A DNA stretch of 64,000 bases from Alphaproteobacteria bacterium (GTDB lineage: Bacteria; Pseudomonadota; Alphaproteobacteria; CAAHEQ01; UBA3637). The stretch is from assembly GCA_017559525.1 (NCBI GenBank), contig JAFYRI010000007.1, positions 1-64,000 on the forward strand, read 5' to 3'. The notes under the pieces were generated by a model, which saw only the letters and a program-made list of their open reading frames with translations, did no database searches and was not told where the DNA came from. Position numbers and translations under genes: made by a program. Of the stretch, positions 52,829 through 61,530 are shown in pieces (position 1 is the first letter of the stretch; every line of letters starts with the position of its first letter).

Positions 52829-53878
52829 TTATTCTCCTTTTGCGTAAGATAAAATCAAGTTTTCCAATGCAGCTGAGGCATCGGCATAGTTTTGTGCTTT
52901 TTCTAAGAATGTTTCAAATTCCGGTTGTAAATAATCTGGTAATGAGGCGATGAGTTCAACCGTTTGTGCAATATTTTTTTCGATAAGTGTATTTTGTGCA
53001 CGGTCTAAAATTGATGGAATATCATCTGATATAGGATTTAAATTGCGGATTTGAATAAAACGAATAGCAATAGATTTTAATTCAGCTACCCATTCGCTGT
53101 CTTGCGTATAATAGTATTTAATCAAGGCGTTTTGCTTGGATTTTTTGAATAAATTATTTAATTCTAAATAAATGTTGTTTGTTGTTAAACAAAAATAAGA
53201 AGTAGTCTTGATAACATCTTGAATAACAGCTTGTTTTTTGTTGGATAAAATTAACTTTCTAAAATCGTCACCGCAAGGTTGCTCAGATAAAAAATGATCT
53301 CTGAATATTAATGCATCACGTAAAGAATATGTATCTGTATCTGAAAAGGAGCTTTCAATTTGTTGTTCTAATTCTGCGATAGGAATATTCTCAGTCTCTT
53401 GTTTTGTTACTGGTATATTTTCAATATCCTGTATAACATTAGTTGTTTCTGGAACTATGCTTGCTGTAATGTCTTGTTTTTTTATAACAGTTGTTTCAGG
53501 TTTTTCATGTTTTGTTGTTTGTGGTTCTGATTGGGTTGACGGAGTTTCATCTTTACTTTCTTTTTTTTGTATTTTTTTTGTATCTGGTTTTGATGGAGTG
53601 GATTGGACCTTAACTCCAGATGTATCCACGTCAGTTGGGTTTACAGGTATTTCTTTTGCAGATTGAATACTTACAGCATTTGTTTTAATATTTGTTTTGG
53701 CAACGTTCTTTTTTAAGTTATCATATGCCGCCCATAGAGTAGCACATACAAGCAATAAAACAACTAAACGAAATATGTGTCGAGATCTACGTTTTTGACG
53801 TTTAGGATTTTCTTTTTTACTTTCGGTTGGAATAGATTGAGATGAGCTTTGGTGAGTACGTTGTTTTTTCTTAAACAT
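52829..53878 (-). CDS. Mic60/mitofilin-like inner membrane protein
   Basis: A 349-residue protein: basic cytoplasmic N-terminus, one membrane helix (about 36-50, F-R-L-V-V-L-L-L-V-C-A-T-L-W-A), a long low-complexity Pro/Thr/Lys/Glu linker, then a helical C-terminal region that ends with L-I-A-S-L-P-D-Y-L-Q-P-E-F-E-T-F-L-E-K-A-Q-N-Y-A-D-A-S-A-A-L, the mitofilin signature pattern. Alphaproteobacterial Mic60 shapes inner membranes and lies upstream of HemY, the same order as here. The coiled coil typical of Mic60 is shortened and weak, so the match rests on layout, tail and context. Confidence 0.65.
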   Translation of the reverse strand: MFKKKQRTHQSSSQSIPTESKKENPKRQKRRSRHIFRLVVLLLVCATLWAAYDNLKKNVAKTNIKTNAVSIQSAKEIPVNPTDVDTSGVKVQSTPSKPDTKKIQKKESKDETPSTQSEPQTTKHEKPETTVIKKQDITASIVPETTNVIQDIENIPVTKQETENIPIAELEQQIESSFSDTDTYSLRDALIFRDHFLSEQPCGDDFRKLILSNKKQAVIQDVIKTTSYFCLTTNNIYLELNNLFKKSKQNALIKYYYTQDSEWVAELKSIAIRFIQIRNLNPISDDIPSILDRAQNTLIEKNIAQTVELIASLPDYLQPEFETFLEKAQNYADASAALENLILSYAKGE

Positions 53879-53898
53879 ATATTTTCTCCTTTTGCTTC

Positions 53899-53928
53899 AG
53901 TATAAGTCTAAATATCAGAAAAAATCAA
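53899..53928 (-). promoter_or_regulatory. Promoter of the Mic60-HemY-YggU operon
   Basis: Minus strand TTGATT (53928-53923), 18 bp, TATACT (53904-53899). Confidence 0.55.
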
Positions 53929-53957
53929 CCCTAATTTTCTGAATTTTAAGAGTAAGA

Positions 53958-54593
53958 TTATTTTTTACTTATAAATTCAGTGTCTTTTAATAAAAAACGC
54001 CATGGTTTTAAGGCATATTCTCCAGCATAATCAACTCCAATTCGTTGTGTTGCTTCTATATTTTTTATTGAAATATCATCTGTTTTAGGAGAAATCCAAA
54101 TTGGGCCAGTCAATAAATCTGAACCGGATAGGGAACGACTTATCCCTAAAGCCTGACATACTTTTGCTGGTCCATTTGTTAGTTGTTTAATGTTGTTTGT
54201 TTTCCGTCTTTTTTTCATAGTATCTAATCCAATTATAGGTTCTATAGAACGTATTAAGATACAGCAAGGATTGTTTTCTTCACTAACAACAACACAAAAT
54301 TGATGATGCATTCCATATACTAAAAAAATATACGTATGTCCGCCGATTTTGAATATAGGTTCAGTTCGGTTAGTTCTTTTATTTTGATAGGTATGAGATG
54401 CTTTGTCTTCTCCTCCTGTATATACTTCAATTTCAGTTATTTTACCGGCACAAAAATGATTCTCTATATATGTGCATAAATAAGAACCCAACAATATTTT
54501 TTGAGCAACCTCAAAAGCGTCTCCCGTAAATGATTTTCTATCTAAACGTGGAAAATTCGTAATTTTGATATTAGAAGTCATATTCTCTGTCAT
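53958..54593 (-). CDS. 3-methyladenine DNA glycosylase (AAG/MPG family)
   Basis: A 211-residue base-excision repair enzyme that removes alkylated purines. Seen: the E-I-E-V-Y-T-G-G-E-D-K-A-S-H motif with the catalytic Glu, R-T-N-R-T-E-P-I-F, the G-H-T-Y-I-F-L-V-Y-G-M-H-H-Q-F-C-V-V strand with the intercalating Tyr region, and L-T-N-G-P-A-K-V-C-Q-A-L-G-I. A TATACT box lies only six bases before the ATG, so the transcript may be leaderless; an internal Met at residue 5 is the alternative start. Confidence 0.9.
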   Translation of the reverse strand: MTENMTSNIKITNFPRLDRKSFTGDAFEVAQKILLGSYLCTYIENHFCAGKITEIEVYTGGEDKASHTYQNKRTNRTEPIFKIGGHTYIFLVYGMHHQFCVVVSEENNPCCILIRSIEPIIGLDTMKKRRKTNNIKQLTNGPAKVCQALGISRSLSGSDLLTGPIWISPKTDDISIKNIEATQRIGVDYAGEYALKPWRFLLKDTEFISKK

Positions 54594-54700
54594 AATGATA
54601 GTATAAATAAAGAGAGTAAAAAAATCAAATGTAAATATTTTTTATACAATGAGTATTTTTAATTAAAATTTATTTAATAAAATATTATGAAAAATAAATG

Positions 54701-54729
54701 TTGACAAAAAACAAAAAACGGTGTAATCT
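54701..54729 (+). promoter_or_regulatory. Promoter of the lipoprotein gene at 54757
   Basis: TTGACA (54701-54706), 17 bp, TAATCT (54724-54729), then AGAAAGGA before the ATG. Confidence 0.65.
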
Positions 54730-54756
54730 ATTTTTATATAAACAGAAAGGATTGTT

Positions 54757-55242
54757 ATGAAAAAAACGATAAAAAAACTATGTCTTATTGGATGTATGGC
54801 GTCTTTAACGGCTTGTAATTCAATAATGCAGATTGTTGAAAATCCTGATGAAATGCGTTATGAAACAGCTCGTGTCCCAGTTGAATTTTTACTGGATGAA
54901 GGTGTTGGTAAAATCAATGTGGATTTATCTTATTCTTTAAAAAATGAAGTTTATCGTGATTTAGTCAGCGATTATGGGCGGAATTATTCAAATGATTTAT
55001 TTGGTTTTGTCGTTTCAAATATGGTATTAGATGCTTTTAATTACCAAGATTTAGAGGCGATCGATGATTATAAAGATATTCATGAACAAAATTTTAAACG
55101 TCACTTGAAAAAACACTATCAATTATTTGATATTAATGTTTGTGATGTACAGTTAAATAATCTGCATAAGTCACCTAAAGAACAAGATCAAATTTTAAGA
55201 TATCCTATTGTAATATGTGATTTTCAAAAGATACGTATGTAG
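54757..55242 (+). CDS. Lipoprotein with SPFH-like domain, paralogue A
   Basis: A 161-residue protein. The signal peptide ends in L-T-A-C, lipid Cys near residue 20. The mature part runs G-K-I-N-V-D-L-S-Y-S-L, then D-Y-G-R-N-Y-S-N-D-L-F-G-F-V-V-S-N, a helix, and L-F-D-I-N-V-C-D-V-Q-L-N-N-L. This order (beta strand, Y-G-x-x-Y, helix, F-x-I-x-V-x-x-V) recalls the SPFH/prohibitin core, but that is pattern matching only. A clear paralogue lies at 56167-56667 on the other strand. Monocistronic, with a strong terminator. Confidence 0.55.
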   Translation: MKKTIKKLCLIGCMASLTACNSIMQIVENPDEMRYETARVPVEFLLDEGVGKINVDLSYSLKNEVYRDLVSDYGRNYSNDLFGFVVSNMVLDAFNYQDLEAIDDYKDIHEQNFKRHLKKHYQLFDINVCDVQLNNLHKSPKEQDQILRYPIVICDFQKIRM

Positions 55243-55247
55243 CAATT

Positions 55248-55274
55248 AAAAAGGCGCTATGTCGCCTTTTTTTT
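55248..55274 (+). terminator. Terminator of lipoprotein A
   Basis: Perfect 9-bp stem AAAAAGGCG/CGCCTTTTT (55248-55256, 55263-55271), T8 run. Confidence 0.88.
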
Positions 55275-55366
55275 ATATTCTTTTTTCCGTAAATTATTTT
55301 ATTTACAATCCCTTTTATGACATCTAAATATAGTTATGTCTTATTATAAAAAAAGGTGGGGGGGAT

Positions 55367-56074
55367 ATGTTTAATAAATCTTATGATTGGGCTTATGTAT
55401 TATTATGGACTAGTATTTTCTTGACATTATTTGTGTTAGGATGGAGCATTTTATATGAACCATATTGGTTCTCATTAACCATAGTAACCGTATTATTGGC
55501 TTTATTTATTATAATGGGCTATCTTCAATATATGAAAGTATTAGCATTAAAACGTAAGTTTGTTATTGTTCAAGAAACATTTTCAACACTAATGTTAATG
55601 TATTTTGCATTTTATTATTTTTATGGAAAAAGAGAAATTCCTAAAGACAATTTATTTAATGGAATATATAAAAAAATAGATGATATCGATGAAATAAGTC
55701 GATATCATTTAATAATGCCCATTATAATAACTGTATTAAAAACATTTTCAGAAATTAAGAAGATTAAAAATATTATTAGTCATGAAGTAAAAAATTTTGC
55801 TTCAGTTGATGGGATAAATGTAGAAAACGCAAAAACAGTAGCGATAGAGTTTACAAATTTATTTCAAAAAATAAAACAGTTAGTTGATATTGTTTCAGAT
55901 ATATTACTCTCTAATAAAGATTTAAATAATATTGTGTCACAAAATATTAATGATACAATTTATAAAGAACAATCAACAAACACAAAGGTTAATCGACGCA
56001 CAAAAACACCAGTCAATGATTTAAAAAATAAGGGTAATACAATAATTAAAAATGGAAAGAATAGTAAAAAATAA
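55367..56074 (+). CDS. Unknown two-helix membrane protein
   Basis: A 235-residue protein preceded by a very strong AAGGTGGGGGGG site. Two hydrophobic segments (about 9-26 and 33-51) with a short loop lead into a long helical, Lys/Ile/Asn-rich cytoplasmic domain and a basic tail (N-G-K-N-S-K-K). No family recognised. It lies between the two paralogous lipoprotein genes. Confidence 0.5.
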   Translation: MFNKSYDWAYVLLWTSIFLTLFVLGWSILYEPYWFSLTIVTVLLALFIIMGYLQYMKVLALKRKFVIVQETFSTLMLMYFAFYYFYGKREIPKDNLFNGIYKKIDDIDEISRYHLIMPIIITVLKTFSEIKKIKNIISHEVKNFASVDGINVENAKTVAIEFTNLFQKIKQLVDIVSDILLSNKDLNNIVSQNINDTIYKEQSTNTKVNRRTKTPVNDLKNKGNTIIKNGKNSKK

Positions 56075-56133
56075 CTCGCGTAATGTACTATAAAATGGTA
56101 GAAAATAAATCATAATTGCTGGTCCTACTTACA

Positions 56134-56165
56134 AAAAAGAGTCACCCAAAACGGTGACTCTTTTT
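56134..56165. terminator. Bidirectional terminator between 55367 and 56167 genes
   Basis: Perfect 13-bp stem AAAAAGAGTCACC/GGTGACTCTTTTT (56134-56146, 56153-56165), six-nt loop. Confidence 0.9.
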
Positions 56166-56166
56166 G

Positions 56167-56667
56167 TTATTCTCTTTCTTGGCAAGCAATTGTATAATCA
56201 TAACATCCTGGAGCTAATATTTGTGATGATTTTAAAATACACTCTGGTTCACGGCGTAGACGTGTTAATTCTACTGAAAAAATATCTATATTAAAGCATG
56301 AAAAATAATGTTTTAAATGCTTAGTTATTTGTTTTTCTTGCCATTCTTGAGATCTGACAAGATCGTTGAAACGTTTGTGTTGTAATTGTTCGCCAACGGC
56401 TTGACACGCATGTCCGACAATTAATTCATTAGCATAATTTTTACCAAATTGATTTTGAAATTCACAATCTGTTTTTTCTGATAAAGAATATGATATTGTC
56501 ATATTGACACTTGCTTCACCTTTTGTTAAGGGAAAGCGAATGTCTGCGCTGGCATCGTGTGGATATAATGTTAGGCTATCTTTGTATTCACAGATATTGC
56601 AAGCTGACAAAGCACTAATAGTTGCACCTAAAATACTTAAATGCGTTATATTTTTTTTAAAAGACAT
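56167..56667 (-). CDS. Lipoprotein with SPFH-like domain, paralogue B
   Basis: A 166-residue lipoprotein with lipobox L-S-A-C, Cys near residue 23. It parallels paralogue A: G-E-A-S-V-N-M-T-I-S-Y-S-L, Q-F-G-K-N-Y-A-N-E-L-I-V-G-H, Q-I-T-K-H-L-K-H-Y-F-S-C-F-N-I-D-I-F-S-V-E-L-T-R-L. Extra Cys (N-I-C-E-Y, T-D-C-E, P-E-C, P-G-C, I-A-C) may make disulfides. Its own promoter is at 56693-56721. Confidence 0.55.
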   Translation of the reverse strand: MSFKKNITHLSILGATISALSACNICEYKDSLTLYPHDASADIRFPLTKGEASVNMTISYSLSEKTDCEFQNQFGKNYANELIVGHACQAVGEQLQHKRFNDLVRSQEWQEKQITKHLKHYFSCFNIDIFSVELTRLRREPECILKSSQILAPGCYDYTIACQERE

Positions 56668-56692
56668 AAAAACTCCTTATTTTGTCGTTGTT

Positions 56693-56721
56693 GTTATAGC
56701 ATACAACCGTTCAAAATACAA
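56693..56721 (-). promoter_or_regulatory. Promoter of lipoprotein B
   Basis: Minus strand TTGTAT (56721-56716), 17 bp, TATAAC (56698-56693). Confidence 0.5.
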
Positions 56722-56784
56722 CGATGTTTTGTTTTTTTCTGAAATGAAATAGGTAACTATATGTAAAGCCTGTATTATTTTATA

Positions 56785-56816
56785 TAAAAAAATCCCCCAT
56801 CGTTAGGATGGGGGAT
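56785..56816 (-). terminator. Terminator of the 56825 pilin-headed gene
   Basis: Perfect 10-bp stem ATCCCCCATC/GATGGGGGAT (56792-56801, 56807-56816) with T7 on the minus strand. Confidence 0.9.
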
Positions 56817-56824
56817 GTAAAGAG

Positions 56825-57949
56825 TTATTTTTTGCAGATGGTTTGCATAACAGAACCATGGGCACTATTAAAATAGAGTGCTGCCTTAGGTCCTCTCATG
56901 TAAACACCAGCATGTAGTGTATCACTGTAATAATAATCTGTCCACATCCAAGATTCATTCCAAACTCGCCAATCTTTAAGGGTATTACCTAAAGTAGTAT
57001 AAGCATTGGAACCATTATTATCGTAAACAAGATCATCTAAAGAAAGCATTTCACCACCACTAAATTGACAGGCCATTTGTGTATTCCAATAATTGACATA
57101 ACTTTCTCCACATACATTAACCCGATAATAAGTGGTTCCGTTAATGACTTCTGATTTTACAGTTGTTATATCACAGCATCTTCCCCAAATTGGTCTTTTA
57201 TGTTTAGGATCTGTTTCATTTTGTGCTTCATAATTCATAGCTGCACACATTTTTCCATCTAGACAGTGTGAATTTTGAGTGCATTCTACACATGCATTAT
57301 CAGCACTGCTATAATATGGGGCAGAAGAAGGACAGTCGCATTTTCTAGTTTCTTCATTATAGATTTGTTCGCTTAATGGACAAGCTTCACATGTTTGTGT
57401 TTCGCTATTAAATTTGGGTGTATTTGAAGGACAGGTTTCACATTTTTTTGATGTTTCATTGTAAACAGGTAAATGAATTGGACAACCATTTTGCCCTTGT
57501 TCTATGTCTTCTGTATTGCTTGATGTGGGAAAATAAAAGGTTATATCATTATCTTTTTCACAAGGAGAGGACGCACTAATTGGCGTTCCATTAATATCGA
57601 TTTGTATTGTTTGAGGAAATAACGTATCTAAAGTAAGTTCACATATATTTTGTGGAACATTCAAAGCTGTGAGAGCAACACTGTCTTCAAACTGTTCTGG
57701 AGGTGTAAATTCATACCCACTAGGTGTTGTTGTTTCAAATTCGGAAAGGTTTAATTGTTGACTCTGGGAAAATTGTGATAATAATGTGATGGTTCTTAAA
57801 TTAATTTCATGTACCAAATCATTCGAACGGTATTTTTCTATACCGTACTTGTATCCCGCAACGCCACCAACAGATAATACGCCGATAATGGTAAGAACGC
57901 CAAGTATTTCAACCATAGAACGGCCGGATTCAAATTGTTTATATTTCAT
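56825..57949 (-). CDS. Pilin-headed Cys-rich protein with one lectin-like cassette
   Basis: A 374-residue exported protein. The head is M-K-Y-K-Q-F-E-S-G-R-S-M-V-E-I-L-G-V-L then G-V-L-S-V-G-G-V-A-G-Y-K-Y, the same as the gene at 1-401. Middle: a Cys-rich run with C-P-x-x-x-P-x-Y and C-x2-C-P units (about 155-225) that resembles the protein at 60761-61405. The end holds a single WWDA-related cassette (V-N-Y-W-N-T-Q-M-A-C, W-x-W-T-D-Y) closing with I-C-K-K. A promoter with 17-bp spacing lies 80 bp upstream, and GGAG precedes the ATG. Confidence 0.7.
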   Translation of the reverse strand: MKYKQFESGRSMVEILGVLTIIGVLSVGGVAGYKYGIEKYRSNDLVHEINLRTITLLSQFSQSQQLNLSEFETTTPSGYEFTPPEQFEDSVALTALNVPQNICELTLDTLFPQTIQIDINGTPISASSPCEKDNDITFYFPTSSNTEDIEQGQNGCPIHLPVYNETSKKCETCPSNTPKFNSETQTCEACPLSEQIYNEETRKCDCPSSAPYYSSADNACVECTQNSHCLDGKMCAAMNYEAQNETDPKHKRPIWGRCCDITTVKSEVINGTTYYRVNVCGESYVNYWNTQMACQFSGGEMLSLDDLVYDNNGSNAYTTLGNTLKDWRVWNESWMWTDYYYSDTLHAGVYMRGPKAALYFNSAHGSVMQTICKK

Positions 57950-58028
57950 ATTCCTACTCCTTTTTTTAAATTTACTTATTGTAAGAAGTATTCTCTTATG
58001 ATGTATTACTTTTTACCCTTATTCTTTT

Positions 58029-58057
58029 ATTATATCATAAAAAACAAGAAAAGGCAA
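58029..58057 (-). promoter_or_regulatory. Promoter of the 56825 pilin-headed gene
   Basis: Minus strand TTGCCT (58057-58052), 17 bp, TATAAT (58034-58029). Confidence 0.65.
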
Positions 58058-58090
58058 TAAATGTCTTTAGATTATCTTCGCTGCAAAAAA

Positions 58091-58116
58091 TAAAGAGGGA
58101 TAAAAATCCCTCTTTA
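58091..58116 (-). terminator. Terminator of clpB
   Basis: Perfect 11-bp stem TAAAGAGGGAT/ATCCCTCTTTA (58091-58101, 58106-58116), T-rich exit on the minus strand. Confidence 0.88.
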
Positions 58117-58118
58117 TA

Positions 58119-60617
58119 CTATATCACTAATCCGTTTTTATTCGCCGATATCGTGACAGTCGTATTATCTCGAATTTCGCCATTTAACAACTTAATAGCT
58201 AATGGATTTTCCACTTCTTGACGGATAAGCCGTTTCAGTGGTCTTGCACCATAAGCGCTGTCATATCCATTTTCGGCAAGCCAATCTTTTGCTTTATCAT
58301 CCAATTTTAAGGTAATATGTCTGTCATCTAGGCGTTTTTGTAAATGTCTAAGTTGAATATCTACAATGCCACGGATATTTTCCTTTTTTAATGAATTAAA
58401 CACGATGATTTCATCAAGACGGTTAATAAATTCAGGACGGAAGAAACCTTTTAACATGTCTCGCACATCTTTATACTTTTCGCCTGTTCCAAGATTGGAT
58501 GTCATAATTAAGAATGTATTTTTAAAATCAACGGTGCGACCTTGTCCGTCGGTTAAACGACCATCGTCTAATACTTGCAATAACACATTAAAGACATCTG
58601 GATGAGCCTTTTCCACTTCATCAAATAAAATGACTTGATATGGACGACGGCGAACGGCTTCAGTCAAAACACCGCCTTCATCATATCCTACATATCCCGG
58701 AGGGGCGCCAATCAATCTGGCCACAGCATGTTTTTCCATATATTCGGACATATCAATTCTGAGATAAGCACTTTCTTCATCAAATAAAAATTCGGCAAGA
58801 GCTTTGGCGAGTTCCGTTTTACCGACACCGGTAGGGCCCAAAAATAAGAATGAACCGATAGGGCGATTGGGGTCATGTAATCCTGAACGAGAACGACGAA
58901 CGGCATTGGAAACGGCAATAATGGCTTCGTCTTGTCCAACCACTCGGCGAGCAATGTTTTTTTCCATTTCTAATAATTTTTCACGTTCGCTACCCATCAA
59001 TTTATCAACTGGAATTCCCGTCCATTTAGATACCACACCAGCAATTACATCAGGTGTCACTGTTTCAACGGTGGCATTTTGGTTGTGTTCGTTAATTTCG
59101 GCAAGACGTTTTTCCAAATCGGGAATTTCTTTATATTGTAATTCACCTGCTTTTTCATATTGACCTTCACGCAATGCTAGCTCCACAGCTGTTTTAGCTC
59201 TATCCAAAGCTTCACGCAAACGGCCTGCTTCACCAATGGCGCTTTTGCCAGCACTCCAAATAGCATTTTCTTCAGCCGATTGTTTTTCTAATGACTTAAT
59301 TTGATCTTCTAATTTTGCCAAACGTTCTTTAGATGCTTGGTCATGTTCTTTTTTTAGGGCTTCTCTTTCAATTTTCATCTGAATAAGGCGACGATCAATC
59401 TCATCCAAATGTTCTGGCTTGGAATCAATTGCCATGCGTAATTTACTGGCAGCTTCATCCACTAAATCAATGGCTTTATCTGGTAAAAATCTGTCTGTAA
59501 TATAACGGTTAGACATAACAGCCGCCGATACTAATGCGGCATCAGCAATACGTACACCGTGATGTAATTCGTATTTTTCCTTAATACCACGTAAAATGGA
59601 AACTGTTTCTTCGACTGTTGGCTCTCCCACATAAACCGGTTGGAAACGGCGAGCAAACGCTTGGTCTTTTTCAATGTATTTTTGATATTCTTTTAATGTT
59701 GTGGCTCCAATACATCTCAGTTCCCCACGCGCCAATGCCGGCTTTAATAAATTGGATGCATCCATTGAGCCACTGGTGGCACCTGCACCAACAACTGTGT
59801 GCATTTCATCAATAAACAGAATAATTTGACCACCAGCCGCTTCAACCTCTTGCAAAACAGCTTTTAATCGTTCTTCAAATTCACCGCGATATTTGGCACC
59901 AGCAATTAATGCCCCCATATCCAACGCCATTAAACGTTTTCTTGACAAACTTTCTGGTACATCACCGTTTACAATACGCAGAGCCAATCCTTCAACAATA
60001 GCTGTTTTACCAACCCCAGGTTCTCCAATTAAAATAGGGTTGTTTTTAGTGCGGCGAGACAATACCTGAATGGCATGACGAATTTCTTCATCTCGGCCAA
60101 TAACAGGGTCTAATTTTCCTTGTTTCGCGCGTTCCGTATAATCGGTGGCATATTTTTTTAAGGCATCAAAATTGTCTTCTGCCGTTGCTGATTGAGCCGT
60201 TCTGCCACCACGCATTTCATTAATAACGTCATTGAGTTTTTTTGAATCAACACCGTATGATTTTTGTGCAATTAATGCTTGTAATAATCGTTCGACAGTC
60301 ACATAAGAATCACCGGCTTTTTGTGCCCATTGTTCAGCGCTATCGAGCATTTTCATAAAGGCTTGATTGGCTGATACCTGAACGGATGAACCATGTACTT
60401 TTGGTAATTTTGCAACATCTTCATTTACTTGCTGACGGACGGATGTGACATCTGCCCCTGCTTGAGCCAATAATGATGCCGCCATACCTTCTTTATCACC
60501 CAACAATACTTTTAGTAAGTGTTCTGGTGTTAAAAATTGATTGGATTCACGTACAGCTAAATTTTGAGCTGCTTGAATAAAACCTTGGCTTCTATCTGTT
60601 AATTTGTCTTGATGCAT
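58119..60617 (-). CDS. clpB: Chaperone ClpB (disaggregase)
   Basis: An 832-residue Hsp100 that rescues aggregated proteins with DnaK. Start at 60617 ([10 protein letters not shown]), with AGGAG seven bases before; the longer frame has no site. Order: Clp-N repeats (residues 1-145), AAA-1 with Walker [10 protein letters not shown], the coiled M domain ([12 protein letters not shown]), then AAA-2 with [10 protein letters not shown]. The M domain identifies ClpB rather than ClpA. An RpoH-type promoter is upstream. Confidence 0.96.
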   Translation of the reverse strand: MHQDKLTDRSQGFIQAAQNLAVRESNQFLTPEHLLKVLLGDKEGMAASLLAQAGADVTSVRQQVNEDVAKLPKVHGSSVQVSANQAFMKMLDSAEQWAQKAGDSYVTVERLLQALIAQKSYGVDSKKLNDVINEMRGGRTAQSATAEDNFDALKKYATDYTERAKQGKLDPVIGRDEEIRHAIQVLSRRTKNNPILIGEPGVGKTAIVEGLALRIVNGDVPESLSRKRLMALDMGALIAGAKYRGEFEERLKAVLQEVEAAGGQIILFIDEMHTVVGAGATSGSMDASNLLKPALARGELRCIGATTLKEYQKYIEKDQAFARRFQPVYVGEPTVEETVSILRGIKEKYELHHGVRIADAALVSAAVMSNRYITDRFLPDKAIDLVDEAASKLRMAIDSKPEHLDEIDRRLIQMKIEREALKKEHDQASKERLAKLEDQIKSLEKQSAEENAIWSAGKSAIGEAGRLREALDRAKTAVELALREGQYEKAGELQYKEIPDLEKRLAEINEHNQNATVETVTPDVIAGVVSKWTGIPVDKLMGSEREKLLEMEKNIARRVVGQDEAIIAVSNAVRRSRSGLHDPNRPIGSFLFLGPTGVGKTELAKALAEFLFDEESAYLRIDMSEYMEKHAVARLIGAPPGYVGYDEGGVLTEAVRRRPYQVILFDEVEKAHPDVFNVLLQVLDDGRLTDGQGRTVDFKNTFLIMTSNLGTGEKYKDVRDMLKGFFRPEFINRLDEIIVFNSLKKENIRGIVDIQLRHLQKRLDDRHITLKLDDKAKDWLAENGYDSAYGARPLKRLIRQEVENPLAIKLLNGEIRDNTTVTISANKNGLVI

Positions 60618-60648
60618 TTTCGTCTCCTGAAAAAAATATATAAAATAC

Positions 60649-60675
60649 ATAGGTATGTGTTTGTGTTTTTTCAAG
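60649..60675 (-). promoter_or_regulatory. Heat-shock (RpoH-type) promoter of clpB
   Basis: Minus strand CTTGAA (60675-60670), 15 bp, ACCTAT (60654-60649), with the same spacing and flanks as the lon promoter. Confidence 0.7.
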
Positions 60676-60705
60676 AGTTATAGTCGAAAAATATGATAAT
60701 ATCTC

Positions 60706-60734
60706 TTGAATTGCTAAAATATGTGTGTTATATC
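60706..60734 (+). promoter_or_regulatory. Weak promoter of the 60761 gene
   Basis: TTGAAT (60706-60711), 17 bp, TATATC (60729-60734). Confidence 0.4.
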
Positions 60735-60760
60735 AAAATAAGATTTATCAGGAGGATATA

Positions 60761-61405
60761 ATGAAACGATTTAGAATTTTTATAGCGATGATGTTACTAG
60801 GAATGACAAGTATTGGAGTATATATGCTTTCTAATTGGGCAAACGATGTTCCTACAGTTGTTGTGTCTGAGGTATCTGCAGCGCCATTGGAAAAAATAAA
60901 AACTTTAGATGAAGGAAAGACTATGCCCGTTTTGGATCTAGGAGATTGTCCATTTCAAGTAAATGAAACATGTTATACTTGTGCTTCACCAGAGGCTTTT
61001 GCAGTTGATTCTGCGGCAGAATGTGCAAAATGTCCTAATCGCAAAGCTATATATACAGGAGGACAAGAAATTGAAGCTTGGGCTTGTGCATTATTGACAT
61101 GTCCAGATACACATCCCATTTATGCCGAACAAGGCAATTGTTTTTCCTGTGATGAAACAAGAGCGATTGACTTTTTTCCTGAAAATGGAGATATTGGAGC
61201 AAATAAGTGCCCCAATCGTATTTTAAATGATTCTGCATTAGTATTAAAGCAATGTCCTTCTTCTCATCCATTAATTGATCCGTTAGGTGGATGTTATGCT
61301 TGTGATGAAATCCAAGATGTTTATACAACGTCTGAAAATTGCGTGGATTGTGCTAATCGTTCTTTTGAACCAATGAGCCATGTTGGACGTTGTTACATAA
61401 AATAA
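60761..61405 (+). CDS. Secreted Cys-rich repeat protein
   Basis: A 214-residue protein. Start at 60761, right after GGAGGATATA. An N-terminal hydrophobic helix (about 4-20) acts as signal or anchor. Three repeats follow, each with C-P-x-x-x-x-P (or C-P-F-Q), C-x2-C, and a C-x2-C-(P/A)-N-R unit: near 65-95, 110-150 and 165-200. It resembles the Cys run of the pilin-headed protein at 56825-57949. Disulfide-stabilised external protein; function unknown. Confidence 0.6.
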   Translation: MKRFRIFIAMMLLGMTSIGVYMLSNWANDVPTVVVSEVSAAPLEKIKTLDEGKTMPVLDLGDCPFQVNETCYTCASPEAFAVDSAAECAKCPNRKAIYTGGQEIEAWACALLTCPDTHPIYAEQGNCFSCDETRAIDFFPENGDIGANKCPNRILNDSALVLKQCPSSHPLIDPLGGCYACDEIQDVYTTSENCVDCANRSFEPMSHVGRCYIK

Positions 61406-61422
61406 TGAATATGAATTGTTGT

Positions 61423-61448
61423 AAGGGGTGATAACAATCACCCCTTTT
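61423..61448 (+). terminator. Terminator of the 60761 gene
   Basis: Perfect 9-bp stem AAGGGGTGA/TCACCCCTT (61423-61431, 61438-61446), T4 exit. The minus strand has weaker T content. Confidence 0.85.
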
Positions 61449-61530
61449 CTGTAATTTGTGCTATTTTTTATAAATAACATATTTGTATGTTTTATATGAA
61501 TTAGCATGTAAAAACATTACTTAAACAATA

